A stretch of DNA of 64,000 nt from Acinetobacter nosocomialis (GCA_025736915.1 CP107049.1:2790001-2854000); one strand, 5' to 3'. Shown: positions 19,186 to 29,010, numbered from the stretch's first letter. Numbers and translations: made by a program. Notes: generated by a model from the letters alone, not told the origin.

Positions 19186-19260
19186 TGGCAGGGGCGGCTG
19201 GATTCGAACCAACGGATGGCGAGATCAAAACCCGCTGCCTTACCACTTGGCGACGCCCCT
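19186..19260 (-). tRNA. tRNA-Gln(TTG), copy 4, overlapping the ispE stop codon
   Basis: 75-base cloverleaf on the reverse strand, identical to copies 2 and 3. Its first two bases (AG at 19260-19259) are the last two bases of the ispE TAG stop codon. RNase P cleavage at the mature 5' end would therefore cut the ispE message inside its stop codon. Confidence 0.96.
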
Positions 19261-20092
19261 AACTTGCAACTTTAAAATGGTGTAAAGGAGATTCTTTTAA
19301 ACTATGTACCAAGTAAGCTTTACATGGTGCATGTTTAAGAATGTCATCAACATTCATTTCATCGGTCACTTCAGTAAAAACACAAGCACCTGTACCTGTA
19401 AGCTTTGCATGACCAAATTGATCAAGATATTGCATTGCTTCTTCAACTTCGGGGTATAACTTTCTAGCCAAAGGCTCAAAGTTATTTCCAAAATTAGAAG
19501 GTTCTAACTGATAGGCGCAAAATTTAGTGGTCTTAGTGTCTCTTGTCAATGTTTTTTGTGAAAAAAGCAATTGAGTGCTGATAAAACAATCAGGTTTTAA
19601 AATAATGAACTGTTTTTGATCTAAGTCTATGAATGTTAAATGTTCACCAATACCTTCAGCCCATGCATTTTTACCATAAATAAAAATAGGAACATCTGCA
19701 CCAAGTTTTACACCATAGTCTGCAAGCTCTGCCTGAGTCAGGCCACATCCCCATAATTGATTTAAAACGATAAGTGTTGTGGCAGCGTTCGAAGAACCTC
19801 CGCCTAGACCTGCACCCATTGGAATATTTTTTTCAATTTTGATGTGTAGACCACAAAGCTTTTTTGCATGCGGTTTAAGAATTTGAGCAGCTCGATAAAT
19901 CAGGTTCTGCTCAAGTTGAACCTCACCTAAACCTTCAATTTTGATTTCATCTTTCTCAATAGGAGAAAAAGTCATCCAGTCATATAAATCAATGAGTTGG
20001 AAAATGGTTTGTAGTTCATGGTAACCATTTTCACGACGTCCTGTGATATGTAAAAACAGGTTGAGCTTGGCTGGGGAAGGAACTCGAATCAT
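19259..20092 (-). CDS. ispE: 4-diphosphocytidyl-2-C-methyl-D-erythritol kinase
   Basis: GHMP-family kinase of the MEP isoprenoid pathway. It has 277 residues. Visible are the substrate-binding SPAKLNLFLHITGRRENGYH at the N-terminus, the ATP-binding GHMP loop PMGAGLGGGSSNAATTL (residues about 91-107) and the C-terminal KLTGTGACVF. The gene ends at TAG, whose last two bases are the 5' end of a tRNA-Gln. Upstream on the same strand is lolB, as in many Gammaproteobacteria, with prs downstream of the tRNA array. Confidence 0.95.
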   Translation of the reverse strand: MIRVPSPAKLNLFLHITGRRENGYHELQTIFQLIDLYDWMTFSPIEKDEIKIEGLGEVQLEQNLIYRAAQILKPHAKKLCGLHIKIEKNIPMGAGLGGGSSNAATTLIVLNQLWGCGLTQAELADYGVKLGADVPIFIYGKNAWAEGIGEHLTFIDLDQKQFIILKPDCFISTQLLFSQKTLTRDTKTTKFCAYQLEPSNFGNNFEPLARKLYPEVEEAMQYLDQFGHAKLTGTGACVFTEVTDEMNVDDILKHAPCKAYLVHSLKESPLHHFKVAS

Positions 20093-20110
20093 AGATTTAT
20101 ATAGTTAGGT

Positions 20111-20689
20111 TTAACGGTTTTGGATAACCATTGTAATACGGTTTTCTTTATCTTCAGCAAGAGGTTGCTTTAAAACCAATTTATTTGGCAAAGTTTGTTC
20201 GCCATCATAACTAAAATTAACCGTCCAGCCATCTTCGATGAGTTGGCTCACACGATTTGCATTATCTTTGCTAATTTGGGCATTTAAAGTTGCTGGCTTT
20301 GCTAAAATCCAACTGGTTAAATGAGTAATCGGCGCTTGCCAACCAGTAGCACGTTCTAAAAGTTCTTCAGGGGATGCCGCTGTAATAACGCCAGTTTTCG
20401 CACTGTTTAAAGTGACTTCACCCGGTTTTCCCTGAATTTGTGTTTTTCCAACACCTAAAATGCCACTTAACTCGATATCGAAATTATCTTGCTGTTGAAC
20501 CCATGTGAAGAAGGCACTACCATTTTGTTGTGGAGTACGTACGCCAATTTTACCTTGTAAATTGAAGTGTTTTTCATCTTGCACTTGGTGGGTAACTGCG
20601 GGTTTAGGCTGAGTAAAATGCTGACAACCGGTTAAAAATAACACACTTGATCCACAGATCGCTGTGCACAGTTGGGCAAGTTTGCTCAT
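20111..20689 (-). CDS. lolB: Outer-membrane lipoprotein LolB
   Basis: Receives lipoproteins from the LolA shuttle and inserts them in the outer membrane. It has 192 residues with a lipoprotein signal peptide ending in the lipobox LTGC (Cys near residue 22). The next residues are QHF, with no Asp at +2, as needed for outer-membrane sorting. The mature part has the beta-rich FNLQGKIGVRTPQQNGSAFF start and the GVGKTQIQGKPGEVTL segment typical of LolB. It lies four bases after the TPR gene and 18 bases before ispE. Confidence 0.9.
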   Translation of the reverse strand: MSKLAQLCTAICGSSVLFLTGCQHFTQPKPAVTHQVQDEKHFNLQGKIGVRTPQQNGSAFFTWVQQQDNFDIELSGILGVGKTQIQGKPGEVTLNSAKTGVITAASPEELLERATGWQAPITHLTSWILAKPATLNAQISKDNANRVSQLIEDGWTVNFSYDGEQTLPNKLVLKQPLAEDKENRITMVIQNR

Positions 20690-20693
20690 AAAT

Positions 20694-22403
20694 TTAACTC
20701 TTTTTTGCAGATGTAGGTAAAATTAACGCATCAAGCTGATGTAATTGTGGATCATTCGCGTGTTTTTGTTTCAGTTGTTGTAACACAGCACTAAATTCAG
20801 TTAATGATCCTTGCATATACAGTGCTTTAGCGTAACGAATCCCAATATTTATGTTATGACTAAGCTCATAAGCTTTGCCTAAAGCTTCGGCTGCGCCCTC
20901 ATAATCATTTTGTAAAAATGCGATATAACCTAGCGTATCCAAAATGGAAGCTTGTTCTGGTGCATATTCCAATGCTTGTTCAGCATATTGTCGTGCTTCT
21001 TTTAATCTGCGGTTTTGCAAAGCCAGCGTATACGCATAAGCATTCAGATAGGTCGGGCTATTGGGTTCTAACTGCAATAATTGCTTGAGTGTTTTATCGA
21101 GTTTATCGCGGTCAGTATAAGGGTCTAATAATAAAACTTCTGCATAGATGAGTTCTGGGTCATCCGGTAAATTTTTGATTGCTTCATCTAATAAGTTTAA
21201 GGCAGCCTTTTTATTGCCCATTTTCTTTAAAATTTCGGCTTGGGCCTGATAAAGAAAACTTGCATGCTGCGGATAATTAACTCGCTCTTGAGTTAAAAAC
21301 CGTAAAGCATCGTGTAAATTTTCTTGTTTATCATAGATGGCAATTAGATTACGTCTGGAAACAATATAGAGACTACCATCTACTAAACGGTAATAGGCTT
21401 TGGCGGTTTCGTAATGCTGTTTTCGTTCTGCATTAATGGCTAAGTAGTAATATGCTTCATTCTGATACTTTGCAGAGTTGCGTAAATCAACCAAATATTG
21501 TTCAGCTTTATCATATTGCTTCAGGTCAATACTGGTTAAGCCTGCAATGAACAGCGCCTCTTCAGCACGAGGATTACTCTCAATAATTTTTTCTAATTTT
21601 TCAAGAGCAAGCTGAGGCTGATTAATCTGAATGAGATAACGTACTTCAGCTAAGCGAATATCTAGATTTTTCTTATATTTACGACTGGATTTTGCATACC
21701 ATTTTAAAGCACCTTCTTGATCACTTAGGGCAATCAATAGGTTTGCTTTCATCAAGATAAAGCTGGTTACTTTAGGGCGACGGCGTAGTGCACGGTTAAT
21801 GGTATTTAAAGCAGGTTCTAATTGCCCATTTTGTGCTTCTAGGTTCGCGATAAGCGCTAAAATAGAAGGATTTTCCTTTTCTGCACTTGAACGTAAAGCG
21901 GTTAATAACACTTCTCGATCTTGTGCATTTTCAGGTGCAATACTTGCCAAAATTTGTTCAAGATCGGCAGTTGGATCAATTTTTAAAATTTTATCTAAAG
22001 TTTCGGCAGCAAGCTGATATTCATGTGTTTTTAACGCAATATGCGATAAATAAAACAAAGCAGGGACGTCTTTAGGCTCTTGAACCACCCAGTGTGTTGC
22101 AATATTCAGTGCAGCTTGTAAGTCATTATATTCAAGTGCAACATCTAGGGCGCGCTGCTTAATTGTTGTTGAGTTGCTTCTAATCGCAAGCACGGTGTAA
22201 TTGTGTAGTGCTGTAGGAATATCATCGTAAGCTAAGGCAAATTCAGCGACCATACTCTGTTGTAGAGCCTGATCAAATGAATGCACGGCATAGGTCTCTT
22301 GCAACGGACGTGCATAGACATATGAGGACATGCTACCTAACAATAAGAATGTGGTAGAATACTGTCTTATCGAAGCACCGTTAAAATTTATACGGCTATT
22401 CAT
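20694..22403 (-). CDS. Tetratricopeptide-repeat exported protein
   Basis: Long TPR solenoid of 569 residues if started at the ATG at 22403; a TTG three codons upstream could add three residues. The N-terminus has a basic stretch followed by a hydrophobic segment ending YVYA, a likely signal peptide or anchor. About ten TPR-like helical pairs follow; the last third (LNAYAYTLALQNRRLKEARQ and ASILDTLGYIAFLQNDYEGA) carries the clearest repeats. It occupies the position of the TPR gene between hemA and lolB in Pseudomonas, so a conserved envelope role is likely. The exact function is unknown. Confidence 0.8.
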   Translation of the reverse strand: MNSRINFNGASIRQYSTTFLLLGSMSSYVYARPLQETYAVHSFDQALQQSMVAEFALAYDDIPTALHNYTVLAIRSNSTTIKQRALDVALEYNDLQAALNIATHWVVQEPKDVPALFYLSHIALKTHEYQLAAETLDKILKIDPTADLEQILASIAPENAQDREVLLTALRSSAEKENPSILALIANLEAQNGQLEPALNTINRALRRRPKVTSFILMKANLLIALSDQEGALKWYAKSSRKYKKNLDIRLAEVRYLIQINQPQLALEKLEKIIESNPRAEEALFIAGLTSIDLKQYDKAEQYLVDLRNSAKYQNEAYYYLAINAERKQHYETAKAYYRLVDGSLYIVSRRNLIAIYDKQENLHDALRFLTQERVNYPQHASFLYQAQAEILKKMGNKKAALNLLDEAIKNLPDDPELIYAEVLLLDPYTDRDKLDKTLKQLLQLEPNSPTYLNAYAYTLALQNRRLKEARQYAEQALEYAPEQASILDTLGYIAFLQNDYEGAAEALGKAYELSHNINIGIRYAKALYMQGSLTEFSAVLQQLKQKHANDPQLHQLDALILPTSAKKS

Positions 22404-22491
22404 TTGACGCAATTTTTATTGATCCAAAGTAATGCTTTTTATGACACCGATGTTGCACAATAGCATAAATTTAGCGAAATGATGATCTGAT

Positions 22492-23775
22492 ATGTCTTTC
22501 TTTGCATTGGGTGTCAACCATCAAACAGCTTCTGTAGAACTCCGCGAGCAAATTGCTTTCAATGCAGAGCGATTAAGTACTTTGCTTGCCGAGCAACGTT
22601 ATCACGAGTCTTTAAAAGACTTGGTGGTTGTCTCAACCTGTAACCGTACAGAAGTCTACGCCATGGCGGAAGATGCCGAAAGCCTTCTGAAATGGTTAGC
22701 CGATGCCAATAATATTGATGTAAAGCAGTTAATTCATCATGTTTATCGTTACGAAAATGCTCAAGCCATCACGCATTTAATGCGTGTCGCAAGTGGTTTG
22801 GATTCACTCATGTTGGGTGAGCCTCAAATTTTAGGGCAGGTGAAAAGTGCTCTAGCATTGTCTAAAGAGGCGCAAACGGTTTCTCCTGAATTAAATAGTG
22901 TATTTGAATATGCTTTCTACGCGGCTAAGCGTGTGCGTTCAGAAACAGCTGTAGGTAGCCATGCGGTTTCAATGGGTTATGCGGTTGCACAATTGGCTTT
23001 ACAGGTTTTTAGTAAACCTGAAAGACTCACAGTGATGGTGGTTGCAGCAGGTGAAATGAACAGTCTGGTGGCCAAACACTTAGCGGAAATGGGTGTAGCC
23101 AAGATTATTATCTGTAACCGTAGCCGTGAGCGTGCTGACCAGTTAGCACAAGAAATTGCCCATCGTGTTGAAGTTGAGATTATTGATTTTTCAGCGTTAT
23201 CAGAAAACTTATATCGTGCTGATGTTGTTTCAAGTTGTACGGGAAGTTTGCATCAAGTTATTGCATATGCAGATGTCAAAAGTGCATTAAAAAAACGCCG
23301 TTATCAACAAATGTTAATGGTTGATTTAGCTGTACCGCGTGATATTGACCCTAAAGTGGAATCACTTGATGGTGTGTATTTATACGGTGTGGATGATCTA
23401 CAAAGTGTAATTGATGAAAACTTGGCTCAACGTCGTCAAGCAGCTGTTGAAGCGGAAGTGATGGTGAATCAGTTAGCAACCCAACTGATCACTCATCAAA
23501 AAGTCAAAGAAGCGGGTAGCACAATTCATGCTTATCGCCAACATAGTGAAGAAATTAGTCAACACGAGCTTGCTCATGCATTAGAAGCTTTGCATCATGG
23601 TGGAGATCCAGAGCAAGTTCTACAGCAGTTAGCCCATCGTTTGACACAAAAGTTAATGCATCCAACATCTATGTTGCTACGTGAAGCTGCTAAAGCAGAA
23701 AACCCTGATCATTTTGAATGGCTACAACAGCATTTACAGGATGTATTTGATCATGAGCGAAAACCAAAACGTTAA
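22492..23775 (+). CDS. hemA: Glutamyl-tRNA reductase
   Basis: First enzyme of the C5 heme pathway: reduces Glu-tRNA to glutamate-1-semialdehyde. It has 427 residues. The catalytic cysteine is in [12 protein letters not shown], near residue 50. Also visible are the [12 protein letters not shown] segment, the [13 protein letters not shown] helix, the NADPH-binding domain and the C-terminal dimerisation helices ([19 protein letters not shown]). Divergent from the TPR-lolB-ispE run. The 3' end overlaps convergent dnaG by four bases. Confidence 0.95.
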   Translation: MSFFALGVNHQTASVELREQIAFNAERLSTLLAEQRYHESLKDLVVVSTCNRTEVYAMAEDAESLLKWLADANNIDVKQLIHHVYRYENAQAITHLMRVASGLDSLMLGEPQILGQVKSALALSKEAQTVSPELNSVFEYAFYAAKRVRSETAVGSHAVSMGYAVAQLALQVFSKPERLTVMVVAAGEMNSLVAKHLAEMGVAKIIICNRSRERADQLAQEIAHRVEVEIIDFSALSENLYRADVVSSCTGSLHQVIAYADVKSALKKRRYQQMLMVDLAVPRDIDPKVESLDGVYLYGVDDLQSVIDENLAQRRQAAVEAEVMVNQLATQLITHQKVKEAGSTIHAYRQHSEEISQHELAHALEALHHGGDPEQVLQQLAHRLTQKLMHPTSMLLREAAKAENPDHFEWLQQHLQDVFDHERKPKR

Positions 23776-25637
23776 GACAGTAGTCTTAAACTGATTTGTT
23801 TGGTGAGCTCATTGAGTTGTTGTCTTAAGTTTCTTGACTCAACTAATGAAATTTTAGATTTCAGTTTTTGACGTAAATATCTTTCTTGCAAGCCTAACGC
23901 ATATTCTTTAGCGAGTTTATCGGCGACTTCAGGTGCCTGAGTTAATGCCTGAATATTGGTTCTTTGCATAATATCTGCAATTTCATGGCAATAACTGCTA
24001 CATGCACCTAAAACATAATAAGTCGCTAGCTCTTGGTCATCAGGCAACTCATCAAATATACGATTTAAAATTGCTAATATTTTAGCCAATAACTCATCTT
24101 GCGGAATATAGGCACGTAATCCTTCAAAATGAATATACAGAAATGGATGGTGCATCAAAATTGCGACAGCAAAGTCTTCATCTTTCGTTTGAATATTAAA
24201 TGATAACGATGCATCGTGACTAACTTGTGGGGTAAAACGCTTACCTAAACCTAATTTTTCACGGAAAGATTGGGTTAATAGATAACGGAAGGAACCTTGT
24301 TTTGGCAATAACTCGGTGAGTTCCCTTAACTCACCCATGACAAGACTCTTGCCTTCAGGCGTACTAATGTCATGTTGACCCGTAAGATGGGCAAAAACAA
24401 AATCAGAGAGCAGTGGAGCTTGGTCTAATAGTCTTTGGAAGTTTTCGAGACCTTCACGTCGGATTAGGGAGTCTGGGTCGTGGTCATTTGGCAATACAAA
24501 GAACTTAAGTTCACGGCCATCATTTAGGAGGGGTAATGCAATTTCTAAAGTTCGACGTGCTGCTTTTTGACCTGCGATATCACCGTCAAATGCAATGGTA
24601 ATTCGATTATTTTGCTTAAATAAAATATTAAGGTGTTCAGTATTACTCGCCGTTCCCAAAGTCGCGACAGCACCTGTAATGCCGTATTGCTGTAAAGCAA
24701 TGACATCCATATATCCTTCAACCATTAACCAGTCATTAGACTTTAATTTTCGACCTTCATAGAGACCATAAAGTAATTGGTTTTTATGGAAAACTTCCGA
24801 GTCTGGCGAGTTAATATACTTAGGTTTAATTTCGTCATTGAGTGCACGACCACCAAAGCCAACTACACGGCCCTTAGGGTCTCGAATTGGAAAAATGACA
24901 CGGTCACGTAAAAGGTCAAAGTCACGACCACTGTCACTTGAACGGATGAGTCCAAGTTGTTTTAAACCATCAATGTCGTAAGGGAAAGCTTTTTCTAAAT
25001 GTTGCCAGTCTTCTGGAGCATACCCTAAACGCCAGAACTGAATCGTCTGGTCAGTTAAACCACGCTGTTTGAAGTAATTTTTAGCTTTCTGACTTGTTGG
25101 TAATTGATGTTCATAAAACTGAGCAACATTTTCCAGTAAGTCATATAAATTACCTTCTTGTACTGGTTCGTCAAAACTAAATGGCTGTTCAAACTGTGCA
25201 AATGGATCATCAAAATATACTGGTTCAAGCGTATTGTACTGATCATCTATAGGTGCTTGGGCACTCGGTTCTACAACCGTTTTTTGCGGAACGGGTGGCT
25301 TAGTAACTTGGCGGGTATAAGACAGTTTTTTATTATCAGTATTATCTTTGGGTAATTCGATACCCGCATTACTCGATAACTCTTTCATGACATCAATAAA
25401 GTTTCGGTTATCAATATCCATTAAGAAGCGGATAGCATTTCCGTTTGCCTGACAGCCGAAGCAGTGATAGTACTGTTTATCGCGATAAACATGGAAAGAG
25501 GGGGTTTTCTCTTGATGAAAAGGGCAACAACCAGAATATGTTCGTCCGGTCTTTTTCAATTTCACACGTTGACCAATCAGATCGACAATATCTGTTCGAT
25601 CTAGAATCTGATCAATCGTATGCTGTGGAATTGCCAT
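23772..25637 (-). CDS. dnaG: DNA primase
   Basis: Synthesises RNA primers at the replication fork. The 621-residue protein is longer than E. coli DnaG. The N-terminal zinc ribbon is [14 protein letters not shown] with a [11 protein letters not shown] second half. After it comes an acidic/glutamine-rich insertion at residues about 100-150. The TOPRIM domain has [17 protein letters not shown] and [11 protein letters not shown], and the C-terminal DnaB-interaction domain follows. It is not next to rpsU or rpoD, unlike in enterics. It overlaps hemA tail to tail by four bases with no terminator between. Confidence 0.95.
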   Translation of the reverse strand: MAIPQHTIDQILDRTDIVDLIGQRVKLKKTGRTYSGCCPFHQEKTPSFHVYRDKQYYHCFGCQANGNAIRFLMDIDNRNFIDVMKELSSNAGIELPKDNTDNKKLSYTRQVTKPPVPQKTVVEPSAQAPIDDQYNTLEPVYFDDPFAQFEQPFSFDEPVQEGNLYDLLENVAQFYEHQLPTSQKAKNYFKQRGLTDQTIQFWRLGYAPEDWQHLEKAFPYDIDGLKQLGLIRSSDSGRDFDLLRDRVIFPIRDPKGRVVGFGGRALNDEIKPKYINSPDSEVFHKNQLLYGLYEGRKLKSNDWLMVEGYMDVIALQQYGITGAVATLGTASNTEHLNILFKQNNRITIAFDGDIAGQKAARRTLEIALPLLNDGRELKFFVLPNDHDPDSLIRREGLENFQRLLDQAPLLSDFVFAHLTGQHDISTPEGKSLVMGELRELTELLPKQGSFRYLLTQSFREKLGLGKRFTPQVSHDASLSFNIQTKDEDFAVAILMHHPFLYIHFEGLRAYIPQDELLAKILAILNRIFDELPDDQELATYYVLGACSSYCHEIADIMQRTNIQALTQAPEVADKLAKEYALGLQERYLRQKLKSKISLVESRNLRQQLNELTKQISLRLLS

Positions 25638-25736
25638 AATTCAGATAACCGTGTTTAAACTAATGATGCGATAGGTCAGATTATTCTGACATGATGAACC
25701 GAGATATGCCCGATAAATATTTTACTATTTTATAAA

Positions 25737-25772
25737 AACAAACAGGCAAGTGATATCACTTGCCTGTTTGTT
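25737..25772 (-). terminator. 36-base perfect palindrome, probable bamD terminator
   Basis: AACAAACAGGCAAGTGAT followed directly by its exact reverse complement. On the reverse strand it runs into a TTTTTATA tract, 24 bases after the bamD stop. There is no unpaired loop in the sequence, so the RNA would have to open a few central pairs. Confidence 0.75.
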
Positions 25773-25795
25773 GGTTATTTTTAAGCTTTTATTGC

Positions 25796-26917
25796 TTATT
25801 GAGCAGCGTCATCTGGTTCAGATGAAGATGCTGCAGGTGCAGTTGTTGCACCTTCTGCTGCTTTTTCTGGTTTATCAAGTAAACCGAAGCTTAAACGGTT
25901 AGTCCAACTACGTTCAGTTTTTGGAGTCTCAACAGGTGCTTTTGTTGTTTCTTGAGTTTCTTCTTTGCCAGAATTACCAATTAAACCAAAGCTTACACGG
26001 TTAAGTAGACTACGTTTAGGTTCTGTTTCAGCAGTTGTCGTATCTGGTGTTGTAGACTTAGATTCACGGCCGAGAATACCCAAGGTAGCACGGTTAATCC
26101 AGTTGCCTTCTTTACGAGCAGCACGCATGTTTACTGTGCCATTTTTATTAACCAGACTAGGATAATTAAGCTTTAAAACTTCGATGTATTGTTGTGAAGT
26201 TGCCTTGTCACCCAACTGGTCATAGCTGTATGCCAAAGTTGCTAGTGCTTCTGGTACTTGAGGTGTTTGTGGATAGTGTTCAATTACCCATTGTGAACGC
26301 TCAGCCGCTGCAACCCATGCTTTACGCTTAACGTTAAAACGTGCTGTATTCATTTCACTTTCAGCAAGCTCTTGACCAATAAATTTCATACGCTGTGCTG
26401 CATCGACAGAGTATTGGCTACTTGGGAAGCGACGAATCAAATCAACGAAGTTTTGATAAGCAAGTTTTAAATAACTGATGTCACGGTGTGATTGTTGCAA
26501 AGACGTGTAACGCAATAAGCTGTCGTAGTTCATCTCCATATTAGATACGCCACGTACATAGTAAGCATAATCTACATTTGGATGCTGAGGATTTAAACGA
26601 ATAAAGCGTTCAGCTAGAGCAATCGCCCCTTCATAATCTTTTTGTTTAAATTTTGAATAGAGAAGTTCAAGTTGTGCTTGTTGTGCGTATTGTCCAGTTG
26701 GATAATAGGTATCAATCGCTTCTAAAGATTTGGCAGCGTCAAGATATTGACCACGATCAAGAGATTTTTGGGCCTTTTCAAAATATGCCTGTTCGCTAGA
26801 TTGAGGGCCAGTATCGACCACATCTTTTTTACTTGGATTGCTGCTACAGCCCACAAATGCAGACGCTACACCTAAAGATAAGGCAAGCATCGTAATTTTA
26901 TAACGTGGTAGCGACAT
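25796..26917 (-). CDS. bamD: Outer-membrane assembly lipoprotein BamD with extended C-terminus
   Basis: Essential lipoprotein of the BAM complex, which folds outer-membrane proteins. The lipobox is FVGC (Cys near residue 24), followed by five TPR-like units: AYFEKAQKSLDRGQYLDAA, then YPTGQYAQQAQLELLYSKF, VRGVSNMEMNYDSLL and IRRFPSSQYSVDAAQRM. It has 373 residues, about 130 more than E. coli BamD. The extra C-terminal tail (from about residue 255) is low complexity, rich in Thr/Glu/Pro, and holds three copies of a W/L-x-NR-x-S/T-F/L-G motif. Divergent from rluD, as in E. coli. Confidence 0.93.
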   Translation of the reverse strand: MSLPRYKITMLALSLGVASAFVGCSSNPSKKDVVDTGPQSSEQAYFEKAQKSLDRGQYLDAAKSLEAIDTYYPTGQYAQQAQLELLYSKFKQKDYEGAIALAERFIRLNPQHPNVDYAYYVRGVSNMEMNYDSLLRYTSLQQSHRDISYLKLAYQNFVDLIRRFPSSQYSVDAAQRMKFIGQELAESEMNTARFNVKRKAWVAAAERSQWVIEHYPQTPQVPEALATLAYSYDQLGDKATSQQYIEVLKLNYPSLVNKNGTVNMRAARKEGNWINRATLGILGRESKSTTPDTTTAETEPKRSLLNRVSFGLIGNSGKEETQETTKAPVETPKTERSWTNRLSFGLLDKPEKAAEGATTAPAASSSEPDDAAQ

Positions 26918-26988
26918 AAAAACTCCTCTGTTATGTTGGGCAATGAGCTACAATTGCGCTATTAAACCACTTTTATCTCAATGATCAA

Positions 26989-28041
26989 ATGACTTCAGCA
27001 CAATCTTCAAACACAAACTTCTCTGAAACCGACTTCAATTTACTTGAAGATTCTGAGGATGCAGATAACCATACTTCTGATACAACTGCAACACGTTTAT
27101 CGTTGCAAGTTCAGCTAGATGAAAGCTATTTAGGGCAACGCATCGACCAAGTTGCAGCTATGGTGTGGAGTGAGTTTTCGCGTGAAAAGCTCAAGCAATG
27201 GTTGAAGGATGGCCATCTGTTGGTGAATGGTAACATTGTCAAACCTAAGCACCGTTGTGAAGGCACAGAGCTGCTTACACTCGACGTTGAGCTTGAAGCT
27301 CAGACGACGAGTCAACCTGAAAACATTCCACTCAACATTGTTTATGAAGATGACGATATTTTAGTCATTAATAAACCAGTAGGGATGGTAGTACATCCAG
27401 GAGCAGGTAATACTTCTGGAACTTTAGTAAATGCGTTGCTTTACCATTCTCCAAAATTGGCGGAACTTTCTCGTGCTGGTTTAGTGCATCGTATCGATAA
27501 AGATACCAGCGGTTTACTGGTTGTTGCTAAAACGTTAGAAGCGCAATTTTCTTTAAGTAAACAATTGGCAAATAAGTCGGTTTATCGGGTATATGACTTG
27601 GTTGTTTATGGAAATATTATTGCTGGCGGTACGATTGATGAGCCAATTAAACGCCACCCAGTTGACCGTGTAAAAATGGCGATTTTGCCGGGCGGGCGTG
27701 ATGCGGTGACTCACTATAATGTAAAAGAGCGTTTTAAAGATTTTACTCGAGTTCAAGCGCGTCTTGAAACAGGCCGAACTCATCAGATTCGTGTGCATTT
27801 TAGTTATATTGGTTACGGCTTAATTGGTGATCAGGTTTATATGAACCGTGTACGTGTGCCTGCTGGTGCATCTGAATTACTGATTGAAACTTTACGTGGT
27901 TTTAAACGCCAAGCATTGCATGCAGCTAAGTTAGGTTTAAAACATCCGCGTACTGGTGAAGAAATGTTATTTGAAGCACCATGGCCTGAAGATTTTACTC
28001 AGTTGGTTAATGTGTTACGTTCAGAAAACGCTGCATATTAA
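26989..28041 (+). CDS. rluD: 23S rRNA pseudouridine synthase D
   Basis: Makes pseudouridines 1911, 1915 and 1917 in helix 69 of 23S rRNA. It has 350 residues. An unusual acidic N-terminal extension of about 35 residues (LLEDSEDADNHTSD) is followed by an S4 domain (GQRIDQVAAMVWSEFSREKL) and the RluA-type catalytic domain. The catalytic aspartate is in HRIDKDTSGLLVVAKT, and ARLETGRTHQIRVH is a family signature. Divergent from bamD and upstream of pgeF, the conserved order bamD-rluD-yfiH. Confidence 0.95.
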   Translation: MTSAQSSNTNFSETDFNLLEDSEDADNHTSDTTATRLSLQVQLDESYLGQRIDQVAAMVWSEFSREKLKQWLKDGHLLVNGNIVKPKHRCEGTELLTLDVELEAQTTSQPENIPLNIVYEDDDILVINKPVGMVVHPGAGNTSGTLVNALLYHSPKLAELSRAGLVHRIDKDTSGLLVVAKTLEAQFSLSKQLANKSVYRVYDLVVYGNIIAGGTIDEPIKRHPVDRVKMAILPGGRDAVTHYNVKERFKDFTRVQARLETGRTHQIRVHFSYIGYGLIGDQVYMNRVRVPAGASELLIETLRGFKRQALHAAKLGLKHPRTGEEMLFEAPWPEDFTQLVNVLRSENAAY

Positions 28042-28051
28042 GGACATGTAT

Positions 28052-28789
28052 ATGGAATTTGTTCAAGGTTTACCTCAAGGCGTATTTGTAGGGCAGACAC
28101 GTATTCAACATCCTTTGGCTTTACCAACGGATCAAAACGAATTAACAGGTTTTAATCTTGCTTTACATGTTAAAGATGAAGCTGGTCGCGTTCAGCAGCA
28201 TCGAATGATGCTGCTAGAAGAGTTTGCTCAGTTTGGCGTTAAGAAAATGACGTGGATGACCCAAACGCATAGTACGATTTGTCATACGGTAAATGAACAA
28301 ATTCCCTTTAAAGCTTTAATCGGCGATGGCTTGGTTACTCAAACCAAAGGTCATGCATTAATGATGATGACAGCCGATTGTTTACCTGTAGTCCTTGGTA
28401 ATGCTGGGGGCACTGAAGTTGCCAACTTACATGCAGGATGGCGTGGTTTGGCGGGTGGTATTATTGAAAATACAGTTGCTGCAATGCAAAGCCCACCAAC
28501 ATGGGCATGGTTAGGAGCTGCAATCAGTCAACCCTGCTTTGAAATTGGAACTGAAGTAAAAAAAGCCTTTTGTGATAAATATCCTGAATTGGAAACTGCA
28601 TTTATTGATGGAGCGGCTCCAAATAAATTTCACGCAGATTTATACGCGATTGCTCGTTTTATTTTGCAAAGACTGGGTGTTAAGCAAGTTTTAGGCGGCG
28701 ATCAATGCTCATATCAACAGGGTGATGAGTATTTTTCTTATCGCCGTGATGCTAAAACGGGACGTATGGCAACTTTTGTTTTTATTTAG
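28052..28789 (+). CDS. pgeF: Purine nucleoside phosphorylase / peptidoglycan editing factor PgeF (YfiH)
   Basis: YfiH/DUF152 (laccase-domain) protein, a copper-independent multi-copper-oxidase-like fold. Family members act as purine nucleoside phosphorylase/deaminase and in editing peptidoglycan precursors. The frame is open earlier inside rluD, but AAGGA seven bases before the ATG at 28052 sets the start, giving 245 residues. Zinc-site motifs are visible: TADCLPVVLGN, NLHAGWRGLAGG and CFEIGTEVKKAF. It lies 10 bases after rluD, so the two genes share a transcript. Confidence 0.92.
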   Translation: MEFVQGLPQGVFVGQTRIQHPLALPTDQNELTGFNLALHVKDEAGRVQQHRMMLLEEFAQFGVKKMTWMTQTHSTICHTVNEQIPFKALIGDGLVTQTKGHALMMMTADCLPVVLGNAGGTEVANLHAGWRGLAGGIIENTVAAMQSPPTWAWLGAAISQPCFEIGTEVKKAFCDKYPELETAFIDGAAPNKFHADLYAIARFILQRLGVKQVLGGDQCSYQQGDEYFSYRRDAKTGRMATFVFI

Positions 28790-28836
28790 TTTATAAAAAT
28801 CGTATTTCATTTTAGAAGTACGATTGTTGTGTTATC

Positions 28837-28884
28837 ACTCTCTTATGTTATTTAGATTTTAAAATGGCATAAGAGAGTTTTTTA
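28837..28884 (+). terminator. Terminator after pgeF
   Basis: Perfect 11-base arms ACTCTCTTATG / CATAAGAGAGT with a 20-base loop, followed by TTTTTTATTTTT. The long loop makes it weaker than others here. Confidence 0.65.
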
Positions 28885-29010
28885 TTTTTGTATTTTCAGT
28901 ACTTACTAAAATAATTCGTTAAAAAGCTAGTCTTTGATATTTATAGATCATGGTTTAGCAAGTTTTAATAAAATGATAAAATACAAAAAATCGCTCAAAA
29001 AATTAAGCTT

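Noticed and set aside
18824..19260. Near-identical 75-base units with short spacers, superficially like a repeat array or CRISPR
   Set aside because: Each unit folds as a complete tRNA-Gln with anticodon TTG and encoded CCA. The spacers are unequal and there are no cas genes.
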